Positions 1-11,117 are shown, counted from the stretch's first letter. The stretch is 64,000 nucleotides of DNA from Spirulinaceae cyanobacterium SM2_1_0 (GCA_012031265.1 JAAUTY010000003.1:62001-126000); one strand, 5' to 3'. Made by a program: numbers and translations. The notes: generated from the letters alone by a model not told the origin.

Positions 1-1
1 C

Positions 2-112
2 GGGACTGCCGGTAATGCTAGCAAGATCAAGCAGGTCACGCTGGATGAGTTCGCTAGCAAGTATGCGAGCGGCGAGCTGGCTGCGAAGACCAAGTCTGCC
101 GTAGCCGTTTAA
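2..112 (+). CDS. C-terminal end of an unidentified protein (partial)
   Basis: The frame is open from the left edge and ends at a TAA (110-112), giving 36 residues that finish in KTKSAVAV. The stretch is rich in Lys, Ala and Ser and has no motif I recognise. A good intrinsic terminator lies about 40 bases downstream, which supports this being the true end of a transcribed gene. The start is outside the window, so no function is offered. Confidence 0.55.
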   Translation, partial: GTAGNASKIKQVTLDEFASKYASGELAAKTKSAVAV

Positions 113-150
113 TCACGCGATCGCGAATATGGCTTTGGTTTGATCGAATA

Positions 151-181
151 ACCGGACGGCGATACTGCTGTCCGGTTTTTG
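151..181 (+). terminator. Intrinsic terminator after the partial gene
   Basis: ACCGGAC (151-157) pairs with GTCCGGT (170-176) across a 12-base loop and is followed by a T run. This is a standard rho-independent terminator for the gene ending at 112. It also separates that gene from the convergent gene on the other strand. Confidence 0.85.
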
Positions 182-227
182 TTGTCTTGCCCCAATGACA
201 AGCATTCAATGCCGAGGGCGGTGACCT

Positions 228-1232
228 TTAGTGACACGCCAAGGTCGTCGATTCTAGCGGTTCTGCGCCTGTTTCTATAGCCAGGGTGCGGAGGATATTG
301 CAAGTACTGAAGCCGACAATGCCATCGACGGCCAAATTGCGATCGCGTTGAAATGCCTCCACTGCCCCTGCCGTCAGATGGCCAAAATCGCCATCAACCG
401 TGCGGTCGTAGTAGCCCAAACTTGCCAAGAGTTTCTGCAAGAGTGCCACATCGTAGCCATGATCGCCGCGTTGTAGCAGCGGTCGAAAGGTCACGCGCGG
501 CGGCAATTGTCGATAATCAATTCGGCGCTCAGGCGCAGACCCCGGCGCAGCAGGACGTGGTTGCCCACTAACGGCTGGCACCGAATGCGCCGCCGGAGGA
601 GCACCCGCTGCCGTGGCGGGTGCTGACGTTGCCGCTCTGCGCTCGCGTGGGGCACGCGCCTGCCCAGTTGCAGCGGTATCCTCCTCGCGCTCCACTGCTT
701 GCGCCGCTCCTGCCTCAGAGTCGGCAACTTCGGTATCAGCTGCCGTCTCGCCATTGTTCTCCGTTGCCGCTGTTGTCTCACCCGGCTCCGCTGCCTCTAT
801 CGGAGCGGTGGTAGCTTCCTCGTCAGCATTGTCGTCAGTCGTGATCTCCGCTTTAGGAGTTGGCTCGGGTTCGCGCGTGGGGGGGGCTGAGGTTACGGAG
901 CTGGTGTCGGGCTGACGTCCCATGGGGGGGAAAGGCGATCGCCAACTCATCACCGTCAAAGTGGCGAGGGCAATCCCCATCAGCAGAGTAATCAGGATCG
1001 TCGCGAGCGTCGAGCGCACCTCATGCACGCGACGCTTGGGCCTGAGGAGGAGAAAGCCGAGAAAGAGAAATGTGAGTCCCGTGAGTCCTAGCAAACCGAG
1101 CGTGCTCGCTGGTGAGTCAGGTGTGGTCGGTGTGTCGGTGCGTGTGGGCCGTTCTAGTAATTCCTCAACGCGGCGATCGCCCACTTGAGCCAGCCAGAAC
1201 GATGAGCGGGTCAACCGGGGCTGAGGCGGCAA
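228..1232 (-). CDS. Membrane-anchored peptidoglycan-binding domain protein
   Basis: 334 residues. Two hydrophobic segments (about 44-63 and 75-95) are followed by a long low-complexity linker rich in Ala, Thr, Glu and Pro (about 100-250). A peptidoglycan-binding type 1 domain follows (about 254-316), recognisable from the LLQRGDHGYDVALLQKLL and DGDFGHLTAGAVEAFQ blocks. The family binds cell-wall glycan; here the domain probably sits in the periplasm on a flexible tether. No catalytic domain is visible, so a structural or targeting role is inferred. It stands alone between a convergent gene end and coaE. Confidence 0.8.
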   Translation of the reverse strand: MPPQPRLTRSSFWLAQVGDRRVEELLERPTRTDTPTTPDSPASTLGLLGLTGLTFLFLGFLLLRPKRRVHEVRSTLATILITLLMGIALATLTVMSWRSPFPPMGRQPDTSSVTSAPPTREPEPTPKAEITTDDNADEEATTAPIEAAEPGETTAATENNGETAADTEVADSEAGAAQAVEREEDTAATGQARAPRERRAATSAPATAAGAPPAAHSVPAVSGQPRPAAPGSAPERRIDYRQLPPRVTFRPLLQRGDHGYDVALLQKLLASLGYYDRTVDGDFGHLTAGAVEAFQRDRNLAVDGIVGFSTCNILRTLAIETGAEPLESTTLACH

Positions 1233-1308
1233 TGCTGAGGAGGAAAATCAGAGAGTGATGACGGCATCGGTGAGGCGGGCGACGCGGCAAAGGGGAGCAT
1301 TTCAGAGC

Positions 1309-1944
1309 CTATCCTAAATTGACATCGGGAGTACGGGCGAATTGGGTAGCGGCATCCACTTGCGTCAGAAGGTGAGCGCGATCGCCCGTATTATCCAGCA
1401 CCACATCGGCGGCCGCAATTTTGGTAGCGAGCGGCAACTGACTAGCGATGCGCGCGCGGGCTTGGGCGGCTGGCAGCTGATCGCGGGCCTGCAAACGCGC
1501 CAATTGTTGAGCCGGAGTGCAAGCCACTACCCAGATCTCCGTCACCAGATCGGTCATCTCCGCCTCAAACAGGAGCGGAATTGCCAATACTGCTGTTGGT
1601 GGCTTCAGCGCCACGAGATCGCGTTGGAAACAAGCGCGCACCACGGGAAAAATTTGGGTTTCGAGCCAGTGGCGCTCGCGGGGCTGGTTGAAAATGCGAT
1701 CGCCCAACAGACGGCGATTGAGCTGTCCATCCGTTTGCAAAAGACTCACGCCGTAGCGCTCAACAATGGTGGCGAGCACCGCCGAACCGGGCGCGACGGC
1801 CTCACGAGCATAGCGATCGGCATCAAGCACCGGCCACTGGTAGCATTGCGCCAGATAATCCGAGACCGTTGATTTGCCGGTTGCAATGCCGCCCGTTAGA
1901 CCGATGCGGCGCAGTGGCCCCAGCACAGGTTGCGAGTCACTCAT
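1309..1944 (-). CDS. coaE: Dephospho-CoA kinase
   Basis: 211 residues, normal length for CoaE. It catalyses the last step of coenzyme A synthesis, phosphorylating dephospho-CoA with ATP. A P-loop reading GLTGGIATGKST lies at residues 15-26, followed by LDADRYAREAV, the usual CoaE substrate-binding region, and a LLFEAEM segment. The C-terminal helices (QLARLQARDQLPAAQARARI) match the family lid and end. It is divergent from secG, whose start lies about 110 bases away. Confidence 0.95.
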   Translation of the reverse strand: MSDSQPVLGPLRRIGLTGGIATGKSTVSDYLAQCYQWPVLDADRYAREAVAPGSAVLATIVERYGVSLLQTDGQLNRRLLGDRIFNQPRERHWLETQIFPVVRACFQRDLVALKPPTAVLAIPLLFEAEMTDLVTEIWVVACTPAQQLARLQARDQLPAAQARARIASQLPLATKIAAADVVLDNTGDRAHLLTQVDAATQFARTPDVNLG

Positions 1945-2055
1945 GATCCGATTGTACGAAGCCGCTGCTCAGACCGGCAGCTTACTGCTAGATTGAGAAG
2001 GGGGCGCGGTCGGCGATCGCGCTGCAAATTGCCAACTCTTTCCAAGCTGTTTCTG

Positions 2056-2292
2056 ATGAATGTGACGCAACTCGTCGAAATTATCTGGCTGCTGTCGGCA
2101 GTATTTCTCGTGGTTCTCGTCCTGCTCCACAGTCCCAAGGGTGATGGTATCGGCGGCATTGGCGGTCAGGCGCAGCTCTTCACGAGTACCAAGAGCGCGG
2201 AGAAAACTCTGAACCGCGTGACCTGGGTTCTTAGCCTGATCTTCATGAGCCTCAGTGTGGTGCTGAGCGGTGGCTGGCTGGCATCTTCCTAA
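2056..2292 (+). CDS. secG: Preprotein translocase subunit SecG
   Basis: 78 residues with two transmembrane segments separated by the typical SecG loop containing SPKGDGIGGIGGQ. SecG is the small accessory subunit of the SecYEG channel in the plasma and thylakoid membranes. The ATG at 2056 was chosen because it begins MNVTQLVEIIW, the usual SecG start. The frame is open farther upstream, but that part resembles no SecG. The metalloprotease gene starts 28 bases after the stop, so the two may be co-transcribed. Confidence 0.92.
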   Translation: MNVTQLVEIIWLLSAVFLVVLVLLHSPKGDGIGGIGGQAQLFTSTKSAEKTLNRVTWVLSLIFMSLSVVLSGGWLASS

Positions 2293-2320
2293 GCACACCA
2301 GCGTTTGGGTTCAGTTGCAG

Positions 2321-3079
2321 ATGGTGTCAGGAGCACGCTGGTGGTGCTGGCTCGGCTTCGCCCTCAGCTCAGCTATTCTAACGGTTGCGATGCTCGGCGG
2401 GCTGCCGGGTCGGACATCTTTAGCGGCGACTGAGGAGTTACCGGCGCTGCAAGCGCATCCCCTGCCCGCGACGCTCAGTAGCGGCGAAGATGTAGCAGCC
2501 GGAGACTATTTTGACCGCGTACAACCCACGGTCGCTGGCTACCTGCTCTGGTCATCTTTTCCGGTGAAAGTTTACTTAGAGCCAGAACCTGGTGATCGCC
2601 CGGTCGCTGCTTGGTCAATTGCGATTCGCCAAGCCATACAAGACTGGAGCGTCTATTTACCTTTAGTCGAGGTTTCGAGACCGGAGAATGCCGACATTCT
2701 CTGGCAGCGCCAAGCACCGCCCTTCCGTGTGCGGCTCGACCGCGAGCGCCGCGAGTTCATCTTCCCGGGCTCACGCACGGCTGAAACTCGCTTTGAGCTA
2801 TATTGGCAAGCCGGGACACCACCCCGCCTCGCTCACCGTTGCACGATCTTGCTCACCCCCAACCAGCGCGATCGCCAGACCCTCGGAACTGCTCGCCACG
2901 AACTGGGTCATGCGCTCGGCATTTGGGGTCATAGTCCTGAACCAACCGATGTCCTCTACGCCTCACAGGTTCGCGAGCCGCCCCCGATCTCGGCGCGCGA
3001 TCGCAACACCCTGCGGAAGGTCTACGAACAGCCCACCCGACTCGGTTGGCCCGCCCCACGCGCGGTCTCCCCAAAGTAA
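2321..3079 (+). CDS. Secreted matrixin-like zinc metalloprotease
   Basis: 252 residues from the ATG at 2321. An N-terminal hydrophobic segment (WWCWLGFALSSAILTVAML) looks like a signal peptide or anchor. The C-terminal half holds HELGHALGIWGH (from residue 193), the HExxHxxGxxGH zinc site of the metzincin/M10 class. The residue after the zinc site that normally gives the Met-turn is replaced: the segment reads DVLYAS rather than DVMY. Export across the membrane and hydrolysis of extracytoplasmic protein are inferred from the family. It lies just downstream of secG. Confidence 0.82.
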   Translation: MVSGARWWCWLGFALSSAILTVAMLGGLPGRTSLAATEELPALQAHPLPATLSSGEDVAAGDYFDRVQPTVAGYLLWSSFPVKVYLEPEPGDRPVAAWSIAIRQAIQDWSVYLPLVEVSRPENADILWQRQAPPFRVRLDRERREFIFPGSRTAETRFELYWQAGTPPRLAHRCTILLTPNQRDRQTLGTARHELGHALGIWGHSPEPTDVLYASQVREPPPISARDRNTLRKVYEQPTRLGWPAPRAVSPK

Positions 3080-3177
3080 TCCCCGCTACCCCTGCGCCGA
3101 CCCCCAGTGACGAGCGGGTTGCCTGTCAGCACGACAACCGCGATGATAAACGGAATCGCTGCCGCTGCCCTGAAGCC

Positions 3178-4410
3178 ATGTCCGATCCGCAAGCCGTTGC
3201 CAATGCTGTCGCGCGCCTCTACGACACCTACCCCTTTCCGCCGGAACCACTGCTAGACGCGCCGCCGCCAGGATACAACTGGCGCTGGCAGTGGCAGGCT
3301 GCCTACAGCTTTTGCACGGGACAACGACCCGCGCGCAGCGATATTCGGATTCTCGATGCGGGCTGTGGCACCGGTGTCGGCACGGAATATCTCGTCCATC
3401 TCAATCCTGAAGCCCAGGTCACCGCGATTGATTTGAGTGCGGGTGCGCTGGCCGTGGCACGCGAACGGTGCCAACGATCGGGAGCCGACCGGGTTGAGTT
3501 TCAGCACCTCAGCCTCTATGACGCCGCGCAACTGCCGGGCGAGTTCGAGCTGATCAATTGCGTTGGTGTATTGCACCACTTGCCTGATCCGGTGCAGGGC
3601 CTGCAAGCCTTAGCGGCCAAACTGGCTCCGGGGGGGATTTTTCACATCTTCGTCTACGCTGAGCTGGGACGCTGGGAAGTGCAGTTGATGCAACAGGCGA
3701 TCGCCCTGCTACAAGGCGAGCAGCGCGGCGACTATCGCGACGGCGTGCAGGTCGGACGCGCGATTTTTGCCACCCTACCGGCGGATAATCCGCTGGTGGA
3801 GCGCGATCACCAGCGTTGGTCACTCGAAAATCAGCGTGACGAATGCTTCGCGGATATGTACGTTCATCCGCAGGAGATTGACTACAACATCGACACCTTA
3901 TTTGATCTGGTCGCCGCCTCGGGGCTGGAGTTCGTTGGCTTTTCCAATCCTGCGCAGTGGGAGCTGAGCCGCTTGCTAGGAGGCTCGGATCTGCTGCAAG
4001 CACGGGCGGCGGCTTTGAGCGATCGCCAGCGCTACCGGTTGATCGAGTTGCTTGACCCCAAGCAGGTGACGCATTACGAATTCTTCCTTGCCCGCCCGCC
4101 GCTGCGCCGCTACGACTGGCAAGACGATGCCGAGTTGCTCGCCGCAATCCCAACCCGGCACCCCTGCCTCGAAGGTTGGCCGAGTCGCTGTCTGTTCAAC
4201 GGCAACTACGAGATTGTGAATCTGAGCGAGGCGGAGTTGACCTTTTTGCAAACTTGCGATCGCAACCTCAGCCAACAAGCCACGCTCGCCACGCTGCTGA
4301 CTACGAGCACTCTGAGTTTGCCCGAGATTCGCCGCCTCTGGCAGCAGCAACTACTGCTGCTCACCCCAAATCCCGATGAAAACAAGGCCACAGCCCCCTG
4401 CCTGCCGTAG
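3178..4410 (+). CDS. Class I SAM-dependent methyltransferase
   Basis: 410 residues from the ATG at 3178. The frame is open upstream, but that part is low-complexity and lacks homology. Motif I ILDAGCGTG is at residues 58-66, followed by an acidic AIDLS strand and the post-motif VGVLHHLPDP, all typical of class I methyltransferases. The N-terminal RLYDTYPFPPEPL block is characteristic of a cyanobacterial subgroup. The C-terminal 200 residues are a family-specific extension with no clear motif. Methyl acceptor unknown. Confidence 0.85.
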   Translation: MSDPQAVANAVARLYDTYPFPPEPLLDAPPPGYNWRWQWQAAYSFCTGQRPARSDIRILDAGCGTGVGTEYLVHLNPEAQVTAIDLSAGALAVARERCQRSGADRVEFQHLSLYDAAQLPGEFELINCVGVLHHLPDPVQGLQALAAKLAPGGIFHIFVYAELGRWEVQLMQQAIALLQGEQRGDYRDGVQVGRAIFATLPADNPLVERDHQRWSLENQRDECFADMYVHPQEIDYNIDTLFDLVAASGLEFVGFSNPAQWELSRLLGGSDLLQARAAALSDRQRYRLIELLDPKQVTHYEFFLARPPLRRYDWQDDAELLAAIPTRHPCLEGWPSRCLFNGNYEIVNLSEAELTFLQTCDRNLSQQATLATLLTTSTLSLPEIRRLWQQQLLLLTPNPDENKATAPCLP

Positions 4411-4571
4411 TCACATCGCGCGATCACGCCGTAAATATTTTTTAAGAATTGCTCCGACGCCGTGATAACATTGCTGGTGGTTCGGCGAAAGCTGAGCCGC
4501 TGACTCCGATTGACGCTGGGCTAAGCGCTCACGCACCCAGTTGTTACTTGCAGTCCAATCCTGAACCAGCC

Positions 4572-4964
4572 ATGTCTGAAGAGCAACCCGCCCTAAATCT
4601 GGAAAGCTCCATGCAGGAGTTCTATCAACTCAAGCAGAATTTACTACTGCTGACGTTGGTGGTGACGGCTGTGGTGTTTTTCTCGGTTTGGGTAGCTTAT
4701 TCACTCTCCACAGCACTCAGTTACGTTATTGGTGCTTGTGCAGGTTTAGTGTACCTGAGAATGCTGGCACGGGATGTTGAGCGCATCGGCGTCCAGAAAC
4801 AGCGACCGGGCTCGGGGCGATTTGCCATTTTTATTGGTTTGATTGTGGTTGCTACTCAGTGGCACGATCTACACATTGTCCCGATATTTTTAGGCTTTTT
4901 GACCTATAAGGCAGCTATTATCATCTACGTGGTGCAGACATCATTGGTTCCATCATCACGTTAG
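4572..4964 (+). CDS. atpI: ATP synthase protein I (AtpI)
   Basis: 130 residues from the ATG at 4572, with four hydrophobic segments. It is the first gene of the F-type ATP synthase cluster and is placed as in other cyanobacteria, just before subunit a. AtpI is thought to help assemble the c-ring or move Mg2+, and is not part of the final enzyme. The 160-base gap from the methyltransferase probably contains the operon promoter, but I could not fix a clear -35/-10 pair. Confidence 0.9.
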   Translation: MSEEQPALNLESSMQEFYQLKQNLLLLTLVVTAVVFFSVWVAYSLSTALSYVIGACAGLVYLRMLARDVERIGVQKQRPGSGRFAIFIGLIVVATQWHDLHIVPIFLGFLTYKAAIIIYVVQTSLVPSSR

Positions 4965-5043
4965 CTTGATTGCACCGCAAGGTGCTGACTGTACGATTTT
5001 ACCGAGTGCCGCTGATATTTGAAGTTGGGGAAATTACAGATTG

Positions 5044-5799
5044 ATGGATATATTGACTGGCTTCACGGCGACCCAGGTTTTTCCCCTCGCTGAGTTAGAA
5101 GTTGGCAAGCATTTTTATTGGCAAATTGGCAATTTCAATCTGCACGGGCAAGTCTTCCTGACCTCTTGGTTTGTGATTCTCGTGTTGGTCATTGCCTCGT
5201 TGCTCGCCACGCGAAATCTGCAACAAGTGCCGGGCGGGATGCAGAATTTCATGGAATATGCCTTGGAATTCATCCGCAACCTCGCCAAGGATCAGATCGG
5301 CGAAAAGGAATATCGCCCTTGGGTTCCTTTCGTTGGCACGCTGTTTCTCTTTATCTTTGTCGCGAACTGGTCGGGCGCACTCATCCCCTGGAAAGTACTC
5401 CGAATCCCTGCGAGTGAGTTGGCGGCACCGACCAATGATATCAATACGACCGTTGCCTTAGCTTTGCTAACGTCCCTGGCTTACTTCTACGCGGGCTTCC
5501 GCAAGCGAGGGCTGGGCTATCTGGCAAAGTACATTGAGCCAACGCCGATTTTGCTGCCGATCAATATTCTAGAAGACTTCACCAAGCCATTGTCGCTCAG
5601 CTTCCGTCTGTTTGGAAACATCCTGGCTGACGAATTGGTGGTGGCGGTTCTGGTGCTGCTTGTGCCACTGTTCGTCCCCTTGCCAGTGATGGCGCTGGGC
5701 TTGTTCACCAGTGCGATTCAGGCCCTGATTTTTGCCACCCTTGCGGCAGCCTACATTGGTGAGGCGCTAGAAGGGCACGGTGAGGAAGAGCACGAGTAA
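5044..5799 (+). CDS. atpB: F0F1 ATP synthase subunit a
   Basis: 251 residues. A TTG sits immediately before the chosen ATG; the ATG (MDILTGF) is preferred. The membrane protein carries the proton half-channels: the helix with [12 protein letters not shown] contains the essential Arg and the last helix ends [20 protein letters not shown], both diagnostic. It forms the stator part of F0 with b/b' around the c-ring in the thylakoid membrane. It is the second gene of the atp operon. Confidence 0.96.
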   Translation: MDILTGFTATQVFPLAELEVGKHFYWQIGNFNLHGQVFLTSWFVILVLVIASLLATRNLQQVPGGMQNFMEYALEFIRNLAKDQIGEKEYRPWVPFVGTLFLFIFVANWSGALIPWKVLRIPASELAAPTNDINTTVALALLTSLAYFYAGFRKRGLGYLAKYIEPTPILLPINILEDFTKPLSLSFRLFGNILADELVVAVLVLLVPLFVPLPVMALGLFTSAIQALIFATLAAAYIGEALEGHGEEEHE

Positions 5800-5854
5800 C
5801 GACAGTCGCTGACAAAGCCATTTGTTGGTGCTGTCCGGGCCTGATGGGGTAGCG

Positions 5855-5890
5855 TCCTCCGAGGGCCCGAATGCTCGAAAACTGCTTGAC
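5855..5890 (+). other. GC-rich hairpin in the atpB-atpE gap
   Basis: In the 153-base gap before atpE a CGGGCC/GGCCCG pair encloses a loop holding GATGGGGTAGCG. There is no T run, so it is not a simple terminator. It could stabilise or process the mRNA so that the c subunit is made in excess. This role is inferred. Confidence 0.35.
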
Positions 5891-5928
5891 GCTAAGTTGG
5901 CTACAACTTTCAAGTTGTTCATTTTTGA

Positions 5929-6198
<270 letters not shown>

Positions 6199-6277
6199 GG
6201 CGGGGCGCATCTGGCGATCGCCAGTCCCGTAACGGGCGATCGCCTTATAGTTCACTGCTTGACGAGGTTCCACATCC

Positions 6278-6763
6278 ATGACTCTTTGGACCATTCTGCT
6301 TGCGGCTGAGGCGGCAGGCGAGTCCGGCGGCTTGTTCGATTTTGACGCTACCTTACCGTTGATGGCGGTGCAGTTTTTGCTGTTGATGGTGGTGCTGAAT
6401 GCCCTGTTCTACAAGCCCTTGGGCCGCGCCATTGATGAGCGCATCGATTATGTGCGGGGCAAGCTCGCTGACGAGCGCGAACGGCGAGACAAGGCGACGG
6501 CGATCGCCACTCAATATGAACAAGCCCTGATTGACGTGCGCCGCGAGGCGCAAGCTACGATTGCCCAAGCACAGGCTGACGCTCAGCAGACCATCACGAC
6601 CGAAGTACAGCAGGCGCAACAGACGGTACAGCAACAGCGGGAAACCGCCGCCCGCGAAATTGAGGAACAGAAAGCTCAGGCTTACCAAGCCCTGGAAGGG
6701 GATGTTGAGGCATTGAGTCGCCAGATTCTTGAAAAGTTGCTCGGCCCTGAGCTGGTGAAGTAA
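6278..6763 (+). CDS. atpF2: F0F1 ATP synthase subunit b' (second b-type stalk subunit)
   Basis: 161 residues: a short N-terminus, one membrane helix ([20 protein letters not shown]) and a long Gln/Ala-rich helix that forms the peripheral stalk. Phototrophs use a b/b' heterodimer instead of two identical b subunits. Gene order c-b'-b is the cyanobacterial arrangement. Named atpG in older cyanobacterial literature, not to be confused with gamma. Confidence 0.94.
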   Translation: MTLWTILLAAEAAGESGGLFDFDATLPLMAVQFLLLMVVLNALFYKPLGRAIDERIDYVRGKLADERERRDKATAIATQYEQALIDVRREAQATIAQAQADAQQTITTEVQQAQQTVQQQRETAAREIEEQKAQAYQALEGDVEALSRQILEKLLGPELVK

Positions 6764-6783
6764 GCACAGATTGAGAGACAGTA

Positions 6784-7302
6784 ATGGTCATTTGCCCCTA
6801 TCTAGTCGCGGAGGCGAGTTTCGGACTCGATTTTAATCCGCTCGAAACCAACCTGGTTAACCTGGTGATTATCATCGGCGTGCTGGTTTATTTTGGCCGC
6901 CAGTTCCTCGGTAATTTGCTGGGATCGCGGCGCGAGCGCATTCAGAGCGAGATTGCCGAGGCCGAGCAGCGGGCGGAGCGTGCCGCCGTGCAATTGGCTG
7001 ATGCCCAGCAGAAGCTGGCACAAGCTCAGGCGGAAGCCGGGCGTATCCGCCAGCAGGCAAGTGAAACGGCTGCCCAAGCAGGTGAAAAGGTACTGGCTGA
7101 AGGCCGCGCTGAAATCGAACGCATTCGCGAGGGTGCCGCTCAGGATGTCAGTTCCGAGCAGGCACGGGCGATCGCCGACCTCCGCCAGCGGGTCGCCACC
7201 CTTGCCCTAGAGCGCGCCGAAGCTAGACTGCAAGACATTTTGGATGAGTCCGCTCAGACGCAGTTAATCGAGCGCAGCATCGCGCAATTGGGAGGACGTT
7301 GA
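6784..7302 (+). CDS. atpF: F0F1 ATP synthase subunit b
   Basis: 172 residues with an N-terminal membrane helix (NLVNLVIIIGVLVYFGRQFLG) and a long coiled-coil rich in Glu, Arg, Ala and Gln. It starts 20 bases after b' and ends one base before delta, so it is clearly in the same transcript. It partners b' in the stator stalk that links F0 to F1. Confidence 0.95.
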   Translation: MVICPYLVAEASFGLDFNPLETNLVNLVIIIGVLVYFGRQFLGNLLGSRRERIQSEIAEAEQRAERAAVQLADAQQKLAQAQAEAGRIRQQASETAAQAGEKVLAEGRAEIERIREGAAQDVSSEQARAIADLRQRVATLALERAEARLQDILDESAQTQLIERSIAQLGGR

Positions 7303-7303
7303 G

Positions 7304-7855
7304 ATGAAAGGCAGTTTGATGAGTCGCGGAGTCGCCGAGCCTTATGCTCAGGCGCTGATGTCCTTGGCGCAGTCGCGCGGGCTGACGGCTGAGATTGGCG
7401 ATGAAATGCGAGCGCTGTCCCAGCTTTTGGAGGAGTCAGCGGAGCTGCGCGATTTCATTAGCAACCCAGTCATTGAGGCTGCTGACAAGAAAGCCGTACT
7501 GCGCCGGATCGCGGGAGAGCGGGCCAGTGAGATGCTGGTCAACTTCCTGATGCTGCTGGTGGACAAGCGCCGCTTGCTGTTTTTGAGCGCGATCGCCGAG
7601 CAGTATCTCGTCCTCTTGCGGGCGCGCAACGAAATTGTCTTAGCAGAAGTGGCATCCGCACAAGCTCTCAGCGAAGATCAAGCGCGTGAGATCGCCAGCC
7701 GGGTTCGCAGCATGACTGATGCCCGTGATGTTGAGCTGAAAACCAGCGTCGATGCCAGTCTCCTCGGTGGCGCTGTGATTAAAATCGGTTCGCAAGTGCT
7801 CGACTTGAGCCTGCGCGGTCAATTGCGCCGCATCGGCATCAGTCTGGCTGGCTAA
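7304..7855 (+). CDS. atpH: F0F1 ATP synthase subunit delta
   Basis: 183 residues beginning MKGSLMSRGVAEPYAQALMSLAQ, the usual OSCP/delta N-terminal domain; the conserved C-terminal part reads DASLLGGAVIKIGSQVLDLSL. It caps F1 and joins it to the b/b' stalk. The second Met (MSRGVAEPY) could be the real start, because the first few residues are not conserved. Called atpD in some cyanobacteria. Confidence 0.94.
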   Translation: MKGSLMSRGVAEPYAQALMSLAQSRGLTAEIGDEMRALSQLLEESAELRDFISNPVIEAADKKAVLRRIAGERASEMLVNFLMLLVDKRRLLFLSAIAEQYLVLLRARNEIVLAEVASAQALSEDQAREIASRVRSMTDARDVELKTSVDASLLGGAVIKIGSQVLDLSLRGQLRRIGISLAG

Positions 7856-7909
7856 CCGCTGCGAGTGTGTCGCCCTCGCGACCTGCCCCCCGTTTGTTTG
7901 ACCCACTGA

Positions 7910-9451
<1,542 letters not shown>

Positions 9452-9530
9452 TCTCCCTGCCCAGGAGTTGGGTCTAGTGGCTCAACTCCAGCTGTTTTTC
9501 TGCGTCTCCAGCTGTTTTACCGCTTTTGTC

Positions 9531-10475
9531 ATGCCCAACCTTAAAGCGATTCGCGATCGCATCCAGTCGGTCAAAAACACGCGCAAGATTACCGAAGCCA
9601 TGCGCCTCGTCGCCGCCGCCAAAGTGCGCCGCGCCCAAGAACAAGTCACCTCGACGCGGCCGTTTGCAGACTGCCTCGCGCAGGTGCTCTATGGTTTGCA
9701 GAGCCGCCTGCGATTTGAAGATGTTGACCTGCCGCTGCTGCAAGCGCGTGAAGTCGAGACTGTTGGTCTGCTAGTTGTTTCGGGCGATCGCGGTCTCTGC
9801 GGCGGCTACAACGCCAACATCATCAAACGTGCCGAAGCCCGCATCCGTGAACTGAAAGCAGAGGGCGTCAACTACAAACTGATCCCCGTTGGTCGCAAAG
9901 CGCTGCAATATTTCAAGCGCCGCGATGCGCCGATTAGCAAGTCATTCTCCGGCCTGGAGCAAATCCCCTCGGCGGCTGAAGCCTCGAATATCGCCGATTA
10001 TTTATTAGCGTTGTTTCTGTCCCAGACAGTTGATCGGGTCGAGCTGGTTTATACCAAATTCGTCTCGCTGATCAGCTCGCGCCCCGTCATCCAGACCTTG
10101 CTGCCCTTGACGCCTCAGGGCCTCGAAGTCAAAGACGATGAAATCTTTCGTCTGACTAGCAAAAGCGGCAACTTCAGCGTCGAGCGCGAGACCGTCACCG
10201 CCGAGCGGCGCGAGCTGCCGCGTGACACGATCTTTGAGCAAGATCCGACGCAAATCTTGGAAGCCTTGCTCCCCCTCTACCTCAACAACCAACTGCTGCG
10301 TGCCCTGCAAGAAGCGGCAGCGAGTGAGCTAGCGGCACGGATGACAGCCATGAACAATGCCAGCGACAACGCCAGTGACTTGCTGGTGTCCTTGACTCGC
10401 TCCTACAACAAGGCGCGGCAAGCCTCGATCACTCAGGAAATTCTTGAGGTGGTGGCTGGTGCTAATGCTCTTTGA
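9531..10475 (+). CDS. atpG: F0F1 ATP synthase subunit gamma
   Basis: 314 residues from the ATG at 9531 ([24 protein letters not shown], the invariant gamma start). The frame extends upstream to 9468, but without homology. The cyanobacterial insertion is present (around [18 protein letters not shown]) and lacks the regulatory cysteine pair of chloroplasts, as known for cyanobacteria. Gamma is the rotating central shaft. It is the last gene of the cluster and is followed by a strong terminator. Called atpC in cyanobacterial and plastid naming. Confidence 0.96.
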   Translation: MPNLKAIRDRIQSVKNTRKITEAMRLVAAAKVRRAQEQVTSTRPFADCLAQVLYGLQSRLRFEDVDLPLLQAREVETVGLLVVSGDRGLCGGYNANIIKRAEARIRELKAEGVNYKLIPVGRKALQYFKRRDAPISKSFSGLEQIPSAAEASNIADYLLALFLSQTVDRVELVYTKFVSLISSRPVIQTLLPLTPQGLEVKDDEIFRLTSKSGNFSVERETVTAERRELPRDTIFEQDPTQILEALLPLYLNNQLLRALQEAAASELAARMTAMNNASDNASDLLVSLTRSYNKARQASITQEILEVVAGANAL

Positions 10476-10526
10476 ACAGTGAGACAGCGCGGTCATCGCT
10501 GGATTCAAAGCCTAAAATCGATCGAT

Positions 10527-10569
10527 CAAAATCGGCGCAAGGCCATTGCTTGCCTTGCGCCGATTTTTT
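10527..10569. terminator. Bidirectional intrinsic terminator ending the atp operon
   Basis: A perfect 13-bp stem (10531-10543 with 10552-10564) has an 8-base loop, an A run on the left and six T on the right. It lies between the convergent ends of the gamma gene and the alr0857-like gene, so it can stop transcription from both sides. Confidence 0.93.
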
Positions 10570-10958
10570 CAGTCACTAGCTACCGAAGCGGTTGCCGCCG
10601 CTGCTTGCCAGAGCTTGTGCAAGACGAACTCCAAGTTGTAAGCCAATGTGGCGATAAACAGCCCCGTGTCACTTTCGGCACTCTCGGCAAGCCAGGTGCC
10701 ATTGAGGCTCACTTCAACATAGTCGGCATCGCAGCGGGCGATCGCCAGTGCCTCCGACGGTTGCCGCTTGTTCGCCGTCGCCAACACTGCCAACTGCGGC
10801 AAATCGGCCGGCAGCAAGAAGCAAGCCGTACTCGGTTCGACGTAGAGCGGTGTCGCTGCCCGCAATGACAGCATGACCCGCGCTGTCACCCAATCCTCCA
10901 GCACCTGCACCAGGTGCTCCATGTGGAGGCCGCGTTCCGTGTAAATCAGTTTTAACAT
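10569..10958 (-). CDS. alr0857-family conserved cyanobacterial protein
   Basis: 129 residues, soluble, with no signal or membrane segment. The sequence pattern (MLKLIYTERGLHMEHL at the start, then LEDWVTARVMLSLRAATP and FLLPADLPQLAVL) is that of a small protein found widely in cyanobacteria and named after alr0857. The name is from memory of the family. Biochemical function is unknown. It is convergent with the atp operon and transcribed alone. Confidence 0.75.
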   Translation of the reverse strand: MLKLIYTERGLHMEHLVQVLEDWVTARVMLSLRAATPLYVEPSTACFLLPADLPQLAVLATANKRQPSEALAIARCDADYVEVSLNGTWLAESAESDTGLFIATLAYNLEFVLHKLWQAAAATASVASD

Positions 10959-10999
10959 CGGCTTTCTCGATCTAGGTTCATCGCAAAAATCGTCAAGTC

Positions 11000-11102
11000 A
11001 TACCGAGTCCGAATTTTTTGCCCCAAAAATGAAATACAGGGTAGGGAGGTTCAAACCCTCCCGATGTTGCAGTTTTTGGGGATCACGATACGGGTTTGGT
11101 AT
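11000..11102. repeat. Dispersed palindromic repeat, copy A
   Basis: A block of about 100 bp between the alr0857-like gene and the HNH gene. It has imperfect inverted ends (ATACC at 11000, GGTAT ending 11102) and an inner palindrome GGGAGG-TTCAAA-CCCTCCC. It shares AGTCCGA, TTTTTGCCCCAAAAATGAAAT, TTCAAACCCTCC and CACGATACG, in the same order, with copy B at 33502-33646. This is a small non-autonomous repeat family. Confidence 0.8.
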
Positions 11103-11117
11103 CAGTCACTGGGGGAA

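Noticed and set aside
3554-4153. 199-codon minus-strand frame inside the methyltransferase
   Set aside because: It lies opposite a clear methyltransferase and has the Arg/Ala/Pro-rich make-up of a shadow in GC-rich DNA.
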